Of a stretch of 64,000 nucleotides of DNA, positions 36,188-45,457 are shown piece by piece; the stretch's first letter is position 1, and the number at the start of each line of letters is the position of its first letter. The DNA is taken from NCBI RefSeq assembly GCF_040546595.1, contig NZ_JBEPOB010000001.1, forward strand, positions 3,349,001 to 3,413,000, read 5' to 3'. The notes beneath the pieces were generated by a model. That model did not search any database. It saw nothing but the letters and a program-made list of their open reading frames with translations, and was not told where the DNA came from. Source of the DNA: Bosea sp. OAE506. Lineage in GTDB: Bacteria; Pseudomonadota; Alphaproteobacteria; Rhizobiales; Beijerinckiaceae. The translations under genes and the position numbers were made by a program.

Positions 36188-37135
36188 ATGGGATCGCCTG
36201 TCCCGCTGTCGAGCGACGGCTTCTTCGGGCAGCGCGCCGCCCGGCATTTCGGCGTGCACGGCCAGGAGGTCAGCGCGCTGCGGCTGGAGGGCGAACTGTC
36301 CCTGGTGGCGACGCGGCTGACCTGCGGCGACAGGCTGCGCGAGCGGACGCAGCCGGCGCCGCCGGACGCCGCCTTCTCGCTGCTGTGCCCGATCGATCGG
36401 CTCGACGGTCACAGCTGCTGGGTCGCCGGTGAGCCGCAACACCACGGGCCGCTGCCGGCGGGCTCGGTCAGCCTGACCGATCTGCGCGACAAGCCGCAAT
36501 GGCAACTTTGCGGGCGGGTCGATGCGCTGCAGATCTACATTCCCGTCAGGGCGCTTGCAGCGGTGGGCGAGCGGCGCTCCCAGGCCGCGGTCGGCAGCCT
36601 GCGCTGCGATGCCGGGCGGCCGGACCCGATCCTCGCCGGCCTGTGCGACACGCTGATGCGCGCCGCGCAGTCGACCGGGTCCAACACGCTGCTGATCGAC
36701 CAACTCGCGATCTGCCTCCTGACCCATGTCGCGGAGGTTTACGGCGGGCCCGGCCGCGCCGATGAACGCCCGAGCGGGCGGCTCGCGCCCTGGCAGGAGC
36801 GCCGGGCCAAGGAGATCATGGCGGCGCGGCTGGCTTCCGAGCTGACCATCTCGCAGTTGGCGAGCGAATGCCGCCTTACCGCCAGCCACTTCGCCCGCGC
36901 CTTCCGGCGCAGCACGGGCGTCGCGCCGCAGCGCTACCTGATGCAGCTGCGGGTCGACGAGGCGAAGCGGCATCTCGCGACGGCGCATCTGCCGCTCTCC
37001 GACATCGCCCTGATCTGTGGCTTCGGCGACCAGAGCCACCTGACCCGCGTCTTCAAGCAGCTGGTCGGGATGCCGCCCGGTGCCTGGCGCCGGCGGCTGG
37101 AGCCGGGCGCCGACAGGGCCCGCCTGTCGGCCTGA
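36188..37135 (+). CDS. AraC-family transcriptional regulator
   Basis: 315 residues; GGGAGA precedes ATG 36188. The C-terminal 100 residues hold the two AraC helix-turn-helix units: LTISQLASECRLTASHFARAFRRSTGVAPQRYLMQLRVDEAKRHL and LPLSDIALICGFGDQSHLTRVFKQLVGMPPGAWRR. The N-terminal 200 residues are a divergent sensor domain. It is convergent with the YcaC-like hydrolase gene (57 bases apart) at the 3' end of the XapX/amidohydrolase operon and may regulate it. Confidence 0.92.
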   Translation: MGSPVPLSSDGFFGQRAARHFGVHGQEVSALRLEGELSLVATRLTCGDRLRERTQPAPPDAAFSLLCPIDRLDGHSCWVAGEPQHHGPLPAGSVSLTDLRDKPQWQLCGRVDALQIYIPVRALAAVGERRSQAAVGSLRCDAGRPDPILAGLCDTLMRAAQSTGSNTLLIDQLAICLLTHVAEVYGGPGRADERPSGRLAPWQERRAKEIMAARLASELTISQLASECRLTASHFARAFRRSTGVAPQRYLMQLRVDEAKRHLATAHLPLSDIALICGFGDQSHLTRVFKQLVGMPPGAWRRRLEPGADRARLSA

Positions 37136-37192
37136 GCCACGGCGGCCAGCGCCTCCACGCCAGCCGCCCGTCCCGGGTGCGATTCAGCCGAC

Positions 37193-37870
37193 CTAGGCCG
37201 GGTTGGGGCCGATGCGCTCGCCATGGGCGACACGCTCGGGCGCGCCATGGACCATGGTGTAGGCGTAGTCGATGCCCATGCCATAGGCGCCGGAATGCTC
37301 CTTGGCGATCGCGACGACGGCGTCATAGGTGTCCCGACGCGCCCAGTCGCGCTGCCATTCCAGCAGTACCTGCTGCCAGGTCACCGGCACGACGCCCGCC
37401 TGAACCATGCGGTCCATCGCGTATTTGTGGCCGTCGGCCGAGGTGCCGCCGGAGGCGTCGGCGACCATGTAGATCTCGTAGCCGCCTTCCAGCATGGCGC
37501 AGAGCGCGAAGGTGGTGTTGCAGACCTCGGTCCAGAGTCCGGAGACGACGACCTTCTTGCGGCCGCTGGCGGCCAGCGCGTCGCGGACGTTCTGGTCGTC
37601 CCAGGAGTTCATCGAGGTCCGCTCGAGGATCCTGTTCTCGGGGAAGACGGCGAGAAGCTCGGGATAGGTGTGCCCCGAGAAGCTCGTGGTCTCGACTGTG
37701 GTGATGGTGGTCGGAATGCCGAAGACCTTCGCGGCCTTGGCGAGGCCGACGACGTTGTTCTTGAGGACCTGACGGTCGATCGACTGCACGCCGAAGGCCA
37801 TCTGCGGCTGCTGATCGATGAAGATCATCTGGCTGTTCTGGGGGGTGAGGACTTCGAGATAGCCGGACAT
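37193..37870 (-). CDS. YcaC-type isochorismatase-like hydrolase
   Basis: 225 residues of the cysteine-hydrolase (isochorismatase-like) superfamily. The triad positions of the YcaC group are Asp19 (MIFIDQQ), Arg84 in place of the usual lysine, as in YcaC itself, and Cys117 (SGLWTEVCNT). The cis-peptide region and the C-terminal extension are YcaC-like. The reaction of this group is poorly defined; amide or ester hydrolysis is likely. It is the last gene of an operon with the MFS protein (gap 48 bases), the amidohydrolase and XapX. Confidence 0.88.
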   Translation of the reverse strand: MSGYLEVLTPQNSQMIFIDQQPQMAFGVQSIDRQVLKNNVVGLAKAAKVFGIPTTITTVETTSFSGHTYPELLAVFPENRILERTSMNSWDDQNVRDALAASGRKKVVVSGLWTEVCNTTFALCAMLEGGYEIYMVADASGGTSADGHKYAMDRMVQAGVVPVTWQQVLLEWQRDWARRDTYDAVVAIAKEHSGAYGMGIDYAYTMVHGAPERVAHGERIGPNPA

Positions 37871-37918
37871 GGTCGTCTCCTTGGCTGGGATGGAAGGCTG
37901 ATGCAGGGGATCGCCCCG

Positions 37919-39523
37919 TCACGCAGGTGTCGGGCGCAGATCGAGGAAATGGCGAACGACCGGCGGGGCATCGCCGACATGGAAGCAACTGACCTGCTGC
38001 TGCAGCTCGGCATCGGCTTTGGAAACCCGCTTGTGCTGGCGCAGATGCTCGGCCCAGGACGAGACGACGAACCACTCGACCAGCTTCTCCGGGTCGGCAG
38101 TATCTTCAGTGATGCCCCAATCATGGGCGCCGTCGCGCCGGCGTGCGGCGGCGAGCCCATGAATCGCCGCGACGAAGGCATCGCGATCCGTCGCTTTGAC
38201 CCGGTATTCGATCAGGATCAGGACAGGACCGCGGTCATGCGCGACGGCGGCGGCCACCAGCGGCTCGGGCCAATGATTGGAGGGCGCCAGATCAGCCTCG
38301 CCCGGCGGGAGCTTGACCCGGTGCATGACGACCGCGGCGACGAGCAGGCCGCCCGCCGCGATCACAAGTGTTCCCTGCAGGCCAGCGGCCTCGGCCACCG
38401 TGCCCCAGCCGAGACTGCCGGCCGTCATCGCGCCATTGAAGACAGTCAGATAGACCGCCAGCGCCCGCCCGCGCACCCAGTTCGGCAGGATCGACTGCGC
38501 CACGCCGTTGAGCGTTGTCAGCGCGACGATCCAGGCCGCGCCGAGCAGCAGCAGGATCGTCACGGCCATCCATTTCGGAGGGGCAAGCGCCAGCGTGACC
38601 ATCACCGTCGCGGTGACGATGCCTGCCAGCAGCAGTAGGCCGTCGGCATCGAGCCACGCCCGCAAGCGCGGCAGGAGCAGCGCCCCGATGATGGCGCCGG
38701 CCCCGACTGCACCGAGCAGAATGCCGTAGAAGCCGGCTCCGCCGCCCAGCAGATTGCGCGCGACCAGCGGCAGTAGCGCCCAGACCGCGCTGGCGCAGGC
38801 GAAGAACACCGCGGCGCGCAGCAGCACGACATGCAATTCGCGGCTCGCCCGCGCATAGCGCAGCCCGGCGATGAAGGCGCCGGTGAAGCGCTCGGACAAG
38901 GCATCGTCTGCATGGGGCGCGCGCCGCCACCAGACCAGGGCGGCGATGACGACGACGTAGCTCAGCACGTCGGCGCCATAGGTGAAGCCGGCGCCGAGCG
39001 TCGCCAGGATCAGACCGCCCAGCGCCGGGCCGATGGCGCGGGCAATGTTGATGCCCAGCGAATTGAGCGCGACCGCGCTCTTCAGATCGGGCTTCTCGAC
39101 CAGTTCGGGCACGATCGCCTGCCAGGTCGGCGCCATCAGGGCGGCCCCGATGCCGCCGAGGAAGGTCAGGCCCACCAGCGAACTCACGCTCAGCAGACCG
39201 GCCGTCGACAACAGCATCAGCGACAGGCTGACGAACCCGAGCAGAATCTGGATCGCGATCAGGAATTTGCGGCGGTCGAGAATGTCGGAGAGCACGCCGG
39301 CCGGGATCGCCAGCAGGAAAATCGGTAGCGTCGCGGCCGCTTGGACGAGTGCGACCGCCGCCGGCGCCCCCGACAGGTCGGTGACCAGCCAGGCGCTGGC
39401 GACGTCGCGCATGAAGGAGCCGACATTGCCGATGATCGTTGCCGCCCAGAGCACGGCGAAGACGCGCCCGCGCAGCGGCGCGAAGGCCGAAGCGGTTGTG
39501 GCCTTAGGCGGTGTCTCCGTCAC
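37919..39523 (-). CDS. MFS transporter of the transmembrane secretion effector (EntS-like) family
   Basis: 534 residues. About twelve helices fill residues 15-405 (first: VLWAATIIGNVGSFMRDVASAWLV), with the loop SDILDRRKFLI. A soluble C-terminal portion of about 120 residues begins near VLILIEYRVKA and resembles the conserved tail of this MFS family (MFS_3), so it is not an unusual fusion. The GTG at 39523 is chosen as start because it lies one base after the amidohydrolase stop and gives the usual family length. Export of a compound is the usual family role; the substrate is unknown. Confidence 0.83.
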   Translation of the reverse strand: MTETPPKATTASAFAPLRGRVFAVLWAATIIGNVGSFMRDVASAWLVTDLSGAPAAVALVQAAATLPIFLLAIPAGVLSDILDRRKFLIAIQILLGFVSLSLMLLSTAGLLSVSSLVGLTFLGGIGAALMAPTWQAIVPELVEKPDLKSAVALNSLGINIARAIGPALGGLILATLGAGFTYGADVLSYVVVIAALVWWRRAPHADDALSERFTGAFIAGLRYARASRELHVVLLRAAVFFACASAVWALLPLVARNLLGGGAGFYGILLGAVGAGAIIGALLLPRLRAWLDADGLLLLAGIVTATVMVTLALAPPKWMAVTILLLLGAAWIVALTTLNGVAQSILPNWVRGRALAVYLTVFNGAMTAGSLGWGTVAEAAGLQGTLVIAAGGLLVAAVVMHRVKLPPGEADLAPSNHWPEPLVAAAVAHDRGPVLILIEYRVKATDRDAFVAAIHGLAAARRRDGAHDWGITEDTADPEKLVEWFVVSSWAEHLRQHKRVSKADAELQQQVSCFHVGDAPPVVRHFLDLRPTPA

Positions 39524-39524
39524 C

Positions 39525-41402
39525 TTACACCGCCCAGCAGGCGCAGCCGAGCGCACCCCAGAAGCTCCGGAGGTCGGAGACCGGCAGCCCACTCCCCCAG
39601 GCGCCGGCATGGTCATGCCCATGGACACCGCAGGAACTGGCGCAGCCGCAGGCGGTCATCGCGGTCCGACGCAGCGAGTTCTTGCCCGCGCCGTCCGGCT
39701 CGCCCCAGGCGCCATAGCCCCGGAAGGTCCGCACCGGCGACCAGTCCGGCATCGCCGGTGGTGGCGCGCTGTCGTCGAGCGTGGTGAACGCGCCCGCGCC
39801 ATAGACGATCCTGCCGCCGACGATGGTCAGCTCGGCCGATATGTAGGAGATCTCGTCCTCCGGGCAGACGAAGAAGTCGCGGTCCGGTACGATCAGATCG
39901 GCGAGCTGGCCAACCGCGATACGGCCCTTCTTGCCCTCCTCGTTAGAGAACCAGGTGACGTTCTCCGTCCACATGCGCAGCGCGGTTTCGCGGTCGAGAC
40001 AGTTGCGCTCCGGCGTGAGGCGCAGGCCCCCGAGCGTGCGGCCGGTGATCAGCCAGGCCAGCGAAACCCAGGGGTTGTAGGAGGCGACGCGGGTGGCATC
40101 CGTACCGGCCGAGGTCCTGACGCCCTTCTCCAGCATGCGCGCGACGGGCGGCGTGGCCTCGGCGGCGCGCATCCCATAACGCGCGACGAAGTCCTCGCCC
40201 TGGAAGGCCATGCGATGCTGTACGGCGACGCCGCCGCCGAGCGCCGCGACACGGTCGATCGAGCGCTCCGAGATCGTCTCGGCATGGTCGAAGAACCAGT
40301 TCAGCCCTGCGAGCGGAATCTCCTGGTTCACCTTCTCGAAGACGTCGAGTGCGCGCGAGATCGTCTCGTCATAGGTGGCGTGCATCCGCCAGGGCCAGCG
40401 GTTCTCGGCGAGGATGCGCACCACGCCTTCGAGGTCGTCCTCCATCTGCGGCGGCATGTCCGGCCGCGGCTGGCGGAAATCCTCGAAATCGGCGGCCGAG
40501 AACACCAACATCTCGCCGGCACCGTTGTGGCGGAAATAGTCGTCGCCCTGCTTGTAGGTGGAGGTCTTCGTCCAGTTGAGGAAGTCCTCCTTCTCCTGCC
40601 CGGCCTTCTGCGTGAACAGGTTGTAGGCGAGCCGGATGGTGAGCTGGTTCTCGTCGGCGAGCTGCTGGATGACCGCGTAGTCGTCCGGATAATTCTGGAA
40701 GCCGCCACCGGCATCGATCGCCCCGGTGACGCCGAGGCGGTTGAGCTCGCGCATGAAGTGCCGCGTCGAGTTGACCTGATAGTCGAAGGGCAGCTTGGGG
40801 CCCTTGGCCAGCGTCGCATAGAGGATGCCGGCATTGGGCTTCGCCAGCAAAAGCCCGGTCGGGTTGCCGGCAGCGTCGCGCGTGATCTCGCCGCCCGGCG
40901 GGTTCGGGGTCTCCTTCGTGTAGCCGACAGCCCGCAGCGCGGCGCCGTTGAGCAGCGCGCGGTCGTAGAGATGCAGCAGGAAGACCGGCGTGTCGGGCGC
41001 CACAGCGTTGATCTCCTCGATCGTCGGCAGGCGCTTCTCGGCGAACTGGTGCTCGGTGAAGCCGCCGACGACGCGGACCCATTGCGGCGGAGGCGTCACG
41101 GCGACCTGGCGCCTGAGCATGTCCATCGCGTCGGCGAGCGAGCGCACCCCGTCCCAGCGCAGCTCCAGATTGAAGTTCAGGCCGCCGCGGATGATGTGGA
41201 GATGGTTGTCGATCAGCCCTGGCAGGACGCGCTTGCCCTTGAGGTCGAGGATGCGCGTCTGCGGTCCGGCCTGCGCCATCACCTCGGCCTCGTCGCCGAC
41301 CGCGACGAAGCGGCCGTCCCGGATCGCGGCGGCGCTGGCGACCGGGTTGCTGCGGTCCAGCGTCGTGATGCGGGCGTTGCGCAGGATCAGCTCGGCGGTC
41401 AT
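39525..41402 (-). CDS. YtcJ-type amidohydrolase with Cys/His-rich C-terminal tail
   Basis: 625 residues of the amidohydrolase_3 family. The metal-binding pair His67/His69 is in LIDNHLHIIRGG; the C-terminal metal region includes SAGTDATRVASYNPW. The family covers deacylases and N-substituted formamide or carbamate hydrolases. The last 45 residues are unusual: Cys585, Cys587, Cys591, His594, His596 and His598 (TACGCASSCGVHGHDHA), then ALGCACWAV with Cys620 and Cys622, which looks like an extra metal site. There is no obvious signal peptide. It overlaps the XapX gene by four bases and is followed by the MFS gene. Confidence 0.85.
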   Translation of the reverse strand: MTAELILRNARITTLDRSNPVASAAAIRDGRFVAVGDEAEVMAQAGPQTRILDLKGKRVLPGLIDNHLHIIRGGLNFNLELRWDGVRSLADAMDMLRRQVAVTPPPQWVRVVGGFTEHQFAEKRLPTIEEINAVAPDTPVFLLHLYDRALLNGAALRAVGYTKETPNPPGGEITRDAAGNPTGLLLAKPNAGILYATLAKGPKLPFDYQVNSTRHFMRELNRLGVTGAIDAGGGFQNYPDDYAVIQQLADENQLTIRLAYNLFTQKAGQEKEDFLNWTKTSTYKQGDDYFRHNGAGEMLVFSAADFEDFRQPRPDMPPQMEDDLEGVVRILAENRWPWRMHATYDETISRALDVFEKVNQEIPLAGLNWFFDHAETISERSIDRVAALGGGVAVQHRMAFQGEDFVARYGMRAAEATPPVARMLEKGVRTSAGTDATRVASYNPWVSLAWLITGRTLGGLRLTPERNCLDRETALRMWTENVTWFSNEEGKKGRIAVGQLADLIVPDRDFFVCPEDEISYISAELTIVGGRIVYGAGAFTTLDDSAPPPAMPDWSPVRTFRGYGAWGEPDGAGKNSLRRTAMTACGCASSCGVHGHDHAGAWGSGLPVSDLRSFWGALGCACWAV

Positions 41403-41671
41403 GTCCTCTCCCTCTCGCCGCTCGGGCCAGGGCGCCGATCTCCCGCCGGCAGATGGCCGAAGACATGCGGCTTGACCTGACGATGCCAGGATTGCGCCGT
41501 GGGCTCACGGCTCCACAGGCCCTTGAGCAGGGGTGGTAGCTGCTCGCCGACGAGGATCCCGAGCAGGCCGACGAGCGCGACCACAGGAGGGGCCGGCGAG
41601 CGGACCTGGATCAGGCTGTAGATGATACCGACCAGCAGGCCGGCGCCGAGCGACATGAGATAGATTTTCAT
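41399..41671 (-). CDS. XapX-domain small membrane protein
   Basis: 90 residues. The first 55 match the XapX (DUF1427) pattern: MKIYLMSLGAGLLVGIIYSLIQVRSPAPPVVALVGLLGILVGEQLPP-like sequence with two membrane helices around residues 5-20 and 30-47 and the conserved RSPAPP linker. The C-terminal tail is hydrophilic with three histidines. The function of XapX proteins is unknown. Its stop overlaps the amidohydrolase start by four bases (ATGA), so both are translationally coupled. It is the first gene of the four-gene operon. Confidence 0.82.
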   Translation of the reverse strand: MKIYLMSLGAGLLVGIIYSLIQVRSPAPPVVALVGLLGILVGEQLPPLLKGLWSREPTAQSWHRQVKPHVFGHLPAGDRRPGPSGERERT

Positions 41672-41995
41672 CGTCTGTGGCCCTGCCAGCAGCGACGCGC
41701 ATCGGCGCCCTACGCTGCCCGTCAAGGTGACGATGCCCCCTTGGCGCGTCTTGTCCGGATCCGCGGCGCTTTGTCGGAATGCGTCGACGCCTCGGTTTGG
41801 GCGTGCCCGGTTTGGCGCCTGGCGGGTGACGTCCTCGCCGGTCTCCTGCATCGGGGCTTGGGGCGGGGCCGGCAAAAGGTGAAGGCTTCGTCCAAGACGT
41901 GAAGCGGAAACCGACGTTTCCTATCGCCCAGAAGCGCCGAGGCTCAGTTCTCGTCAAAGCGCCGGGTCGAATGCGAACACGTCGGGGAGCAGCAG
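41672..41995. other. Divergent regulatory interval between XapX operon and VOC gene
   Basis: 324 bases without a gene. It should hold promoters for the minus-strand XapX operon and the plus-strand VOC gene. On the minus strand a TTGACGG lies about 50 bases before XapX, but a matching -10 is not clear. No palindrome stands out. Confidence 0.35.
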
Positions 41996-42928
41996 ATGTC
42001 GCCAGTGAGCGGTCGTGGTTTGCATCACGTCACCGTCGTCGCCACCGACCCGGGCCGGAATCTGGATTTCTACCGGCACGTGCTGGGACTGCGCCTGGAA
42101 AAGCGCACCGTCACGCATGAGGACCCCGGCGCCTACCACCTGATGTACGGTCAGAACGACGGCCGGCCCGGCGGTCATCTAACCTTCTTCTCCTGGCGCA
42201 GCGCGGCGCCAGCCCCCCGACAGCCAGATGATGTCGAGTTCCTATCCTTTGCCGTGGATGCCGCGGCGCTCGACTGGTGGGAAGAGCGCCTGGACCGGAT
42301 GAAGGTTGCCTGCCATCGCGAGGCAATGCCCTCCGGAGCGCCTGCGATCACCCTGCAGGACCCCGACGGCACCGCTCTGGCGCTGGTCGGCGGCTTGGCG
42401 GGCCGAGGAGGGCGGGAGGGCGCCGGCATCCCCGGGGCCTTTGCCATCCATGGACTCCGGGCGGTGGCGCTGAGCCTCCACGACACCGATCTCATGGCCG
42501 TCATCCTGACGGAGGTTCTGGGCTACGCGGAAACCGGGCGCTGCGGAGACTGGACCGCGTTTTCGGCGCATGATCAGGCGGGAGGAGAGTTTCTGCTCCA
42601 TCGCCGGGGCGACGACCGGCGGGCGCGGCTTGGAGCGGGGTCCATCCACCACGTCGCCTTTCGCACCTCTGACGACGAGACTCAGGCGCGGATGGCCGCT
42701 CTGCTCAAGAGCCGGGTCGGCATCGAGGCCAGCCCGGTCAAGGACCGCTTCTATTTCCGCTCGATTTATTTCCGTGGTCCCGACGGTATCCTGATCGAGA
42801 TGGCAACCGACGGACCGGGGTTGCTGATCGACGAGGCCCGCGACAACCTCGGTGAGCGGCTCGTCCTGCCGCCGGGGCTGGAGGGCCGCCGCGATGAACT
42901 GCTGCGCCTTCTGCCGCCGCTGGCCTGA
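41996..42928 (+). CDS. Two-domain VOC/glyoxalase family protein (ring-cleaving dioxygenase-like)
   Basis: 310 residues with two vicinal-oxygen-chelate modules. The N-terminal half starts GLHHVTVVATDPGRNLDFYRHVLGL and the C-terminal half has IHHVAFRTSDDETQARM and FYFRSIYFRGPDGILIEMATD. It resembles MhqO/YfiE-type hydroquinone-associated dioxygenases and lies in the same broad family as glyoxalase I. GGGGAG precedes the ATG. It is divergent from the XapX operon and convergent with the alpha/beta hydrolase. The substrate is unknown. Confidence 0.87.
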   Translation: MSPVSGRGLHHVTVVATDPGRNLDFYRHVLGLRLEKRTVTHEDPGAYHLMYGQNDGRPGGHLTFFSWRSAAPAPRQPDDVEFLSFAVDAAALDWWEERLDRMKVACHREAMPSGAPAITLQDPDGTALALVGGLAGRGGREGAGIPGAFAIHGLRAVALSLHDTDLMAVILTEVLGYAETGRCGDWTAFSAHDQAGGEFLLHRRGDDRRARLGAGSIHHVAFRTSDDETQARMAALLKSRVGIEASPVKDRFYFRSIYFRGPDGILIEMATDGPGLLIDEARDNLGERLVLPPGLEGRRDELLRLLPPLA

Positions 42929-43021
42929 GCCCGGGCCGCCGGTCGCCGTGAGCGGACGCAGCGAGGGAGAGGCGGACCCGCCCTGCCGTCGCCGCGCCCG
43001 GTTTCTGTGGCGCAGGCTGTC

Positions 43022-43864
43022 TCAGCCCTTCACGAAAGCCAGCAGGTCGGGATTGATGACGTCGGCATTGACCGTCAGCATCCCATGGGAAAAGCCCTTG
43101 TAGACCTTCAACGTGCCGTTCTTGAGCAGCTTGACCGAAATCTCGGCGCTGGCCGCGATCGGGACGATCTGGTCGTCGTCGCCATGCATCACCAGCGTCG
43201 GCACGGTGATCGAGGTCAGGTCCTCGGTCTGGTCGGTCTCGGAGAAGGCCTTGATGCCGTCGTAGTGGGCCTTGGCGCCGCCATTCATGCCCTGGCGCCA
43301 CCAGTTGAGGATCACGCCCTGATCGGCCTTCGCGCCGTCCCGGTTGAAGCCGTAGAAGGGGCCGGCCGGCAGATCGTGGAAGAACTGCGCGCGGTTGTCG
43401 GCGAGCGCCTTGCGCAGCCCGTCGAAGACCGACATCGGCAGGCCGCCGGGATAACGCTCGGTCTTGAGCATGATCGGCGGCACGGCGGAAACCAGAACGG
43501 CCTTGGCGACGCGGCCCTGCGGCTGGCCGAATTGCGCGACATAGCGGGCGACCTCGCCGCCGCCGGTCGAGTGGCCGATATGCACGGAGTTGCGAAGGTC
43601 GAGATGCTCGGCGACGGCCGAGGCGTCGGCGGCGTAATGGTCCATGTCGTTGCCGGTATCGACCTGCGAGGAGCGGCCATGGCCACGCCGGTCATGCGCG
43701 ACGACGCGGAAGCCATGGCTGAGGAAGAACAGCATCTGGCCGTCCCAGTCGTCGCTGCTCAGCGGCCAGCCATGATGGAACATGATGGGCTGGGCGCTCT
43801 TGGGGCCCCAGTCCTTGTAGAAGATGTCGACGCCGTCCTTGGTCTTCACGAACCTGCTGCTCAT
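43022..43864 (-). CDS. Alpha/beta hydrolase (non-heme chloroperoxidase/esterase type)
   Basis: 280 residues. The nucleophile elbow is GHSTGG with Ser99; the acid is in [10 protein letters not shown] and the histidine in GFSHGM. The family trait [15 protein letters not shown] near residue 30 marks the cofactor-free chloroperoxidase/esterase group. ATG 43864 is preferred over 43873 because AAGGA sits seven to eight bases upstream of it. It probably hydrolyses a small ester or lactone; halogenating activity in this family is a side reaction. It lies upstream of, and on the same strand as, the XapX operon but separated by the VOC gene. Confidence 0.88.
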   Translation of the reverse strand: MSSRFVKTKDGVDIFYKDWGPKSAQPIMFHHGWPLSSDDWDGQMLFFLSHGFRVVAHDRRGHGRSSQVDTGNDMDHYAADASAVAEHLDLRNSVHIGHSTGGGEVARYVAQFGQPQGRVAKAVLVSAVPPIMLKTERYPGGLPMSVFDGLRKALADNRAQFFHDLPAGPFYGFNRDGAKADQGVILNWWRQGMNGGAKAHYDGIKAFSETDQTEDLTSITVPTLVMHGDDDQIVPIAASAEISVKLLKNGTLKVYKGFSHGMLTVNADVINPDLLAFVKG

Positions 43865-44156
43865 CTGCTGCATCCTTGTATCGGGAGGGGGGCTGGCGCG
43901 ATTGCCTGCGGGAGAACGCGTCCGGTGGTGTCCGCGATCACCTCGCGCGGAAGAGGTAAGGCTCGCCGCTCGCCGGGGATTGCAGATTAGCGTCGCGGCT
44001 TGGCTGGATTTGCGGTGACAGCCGGCTCAAATGGCCCGCAGTCCGCTCAAGACGCACCGCGCCCCACGCGTCACCGGACATCGATCACTCCGGGGAGCAC
44101 GGGCACACCGGAACCGAGAGCCGCGATCTCCGTTTCGCTGCCACAGGAGGATTGCC

Positions 44157-44420
44157 ATGGCCAGCGGGTGGGCTCCGGACGGAGCTGTTCAGGATCAGAT
44201 CGACGACTCCGTCTCCGACGCTGTCAAACTTGCCCGTTCGCGCCTGCCGACGGGGCCGGGCGAGATTCATTGCCAGCAATGCGGCGAGGAGATCCCGCCG
44301 GCGCGGCGCGCCGCGATGCCCGGCGCGCGGCTATGCGTGGACTGCCAGTCGGGACATGACCGCCCGGCCATGGCGTCGGCCTATAACCGCCGCGGCAGCA
44401 AGGACAGCCAGTTGCGCTAG
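44157..44420 (+). CDS. DksA/TraR-type C4 zinc-finger protein (YbiI-like)
   Basis: 87 residues. It opens MASGWAPDGAVQDQIDDSV, has the zinc finger HCQQCGEEIPPARR...LCVDCQ with four cysteines, and ends YNRRGSKDSQLR, all as in the enterobacterial YbiI protein. CAGGAGG precedes the start. Related TraR/DksA proteins bind the RNA polymerase secondary channel, but YbiI has no firm function. It is a single gene facing the meta-cleavage operon; the 292 bases upstream show no clear promoter. Confidence 0.88.
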   Translation: MASGWAPDGAVQDQIDDSVSDAVKLARSRLPTGPGEIHCQQCGEEIPPARRAAMPGARLCVDCQSGHDRPAMASAYNRRGSKDSQLR

Positions 44421-44457
44421 GGGCAAAGGGCACTGGCCGTGTCATCGGAGCGACCAG

Positions 44458-44477
44458 AGCCCGACCCTCTACGGGCT
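44458..44477. terminator. Candidate bidirectional hairpin between convergent genes
   Basis: AGCCCG-N8-CGGGCT, a six-base stem between the YbiI-like gene (+) and the last gene of the meta-cleavage operon (-). No T-run follows on either strand, so terminator activity is uncertain. Confidence 0.3.
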
Positions 44478-44503
44478 GGCCGACGAGCGTCCGCTTTCCG
44501 CAG

Positions 44504-45457
44504 TCAGGTTGCCGGCGGCGTGCCGTGGGTGTGGAAGCTGTCGATCGTCTTGAGCCCCCAGGCCTGGCCCTTCTTGCGCTCGGTCTCGGTCCAGGTCACG
44601 GGCTGCCAGTCCGGATCGAGGATCAGTCGCGCTCCGGCGTTGGCAATCTCGACGCGGTTGCCGGCGGGCTCGTAGACATAGAGGAAGAAGGTCTGCTGCA
44701 CGGCGTGCTTGTGCGGCCCGGTCTCGATGAAGACACCGTTCTCCAGAAAGAGATCCGCCGCCTCTAGGATGTGCTCGCGCTGGTCGACTGCGTAGGTGAC
44801 GTGGTGAAACCGCCCCTGCGCCTTCGTGTGGTCGCGGGTGTAGGCAATGTCGTAGCTCTTGTTGTTGACAGTGAACCAGCAGCCGCCGACCTCGCCTGAA
44901 TCGAGCACGATCTGCTCGGTGACGCGGCTGCCCAGTGCCTTCGGCATGAAGTCGCGGATCACCGCGACGTCCTGCGCCAGCAGATTGACATGGTCGAGCC
45001 GGCGGACCGCGCAGCCGCGGCCATGGTTGCGCTGGGCCTGGTTCTTCAGCGCGGGCCGCTCGGCCGCTGGGGCGACGTATTTGGTGGTGTCGAAGTAGAT
45101 CTCGAAGACATGCCCATCGGGGTCGCGGAAGCGATAGGCGCGGCCATGGCCGAGATCGCCCTCGCTCCAGCCGAGCCCTGCCCCCATCGCCTCGATCGCG
45201 GCGACGCGGCGCAGGAGGGCAGCCTCGCTCGTGGCGCGATAGCCGATGTGGCCGACTCCGGTGGTGTGCGACGCCGTCAGCTTGAGCGTGTGGAACTCGT
45301 AATCGTCCCAGGCGCGCAGATAGACGGAGTCGCCCTCCCGGCCGCTTTCGGTCAGCCCGAAGATGTTCACGAAGAAGTCGAGGCTGGCCTCGGGCTTGTC
45401 GGTGAAGAGCTCGACATGGCCGAGATGGGCAATGTCGAAACAGGGTTCGCCGGTCAT
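44504..45457 (-). CDS. Type I (VOC) extradiol ring-cleavage dioxygenase
   Basis: 317 residues with two VOC domains. The C-terminal domain carries the iron ligands of the catechol 2,3-dioxygenase class: His156 (RLDHVNLL), the His218-His219 pair (RFHHVTYAV) and Glu270. The stretch from LYVYEP to Glu270 fits nearly all of the extradiol dioxygenase signature (L259-Y260-x2-E263-P264-x-G266-x3-E). It should open a catecholic ring next to the hydroxyls, using iron(II) and oxygen. It is the last gene of the operon and overlaps the MetE-like gene by four bases. The oxalomesaconate enzymes upstream suggest a carboxylated substrate such as gallate or protocatechuate. Confidence 0.88.
   Translation of the reverse strand: MTGEPCFDIAHLGHVELFTDKPEASLDFFVNIFGLTESGREGDSVYLRAWDDYEFHTLKLTASHTTGVGHIGYRATSEAALLRRVAAIEAMGAGLGWSEGDLGHGRAYRFRDPDGHVFEIYFDTTKYVAPAAERPALKNQAQRNHGRGCAVRRLDHVNLLAQDVAVIRDFMPKALGSRVTEQIVLDSGEVGGCWFTVNNKSYDIAYTRDHTKAQGRFHHVTYAVDQREHILEAADLFLENGVFIETGPHKHAVQQTFFLYVYEPAGNRVEIANAGARLILDPDWQPVTWTETERKKGQAWGLKTIDSFHTHGTPPAT

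Noticed and set aside
37919..39523. A fusion of an MFS exporter with an antibiotic-biosynthesis-monooxygenase domain
   Set aside because: The soluble C-terminal part is a normal feature of this MFS family, so it is not a novel fusion.
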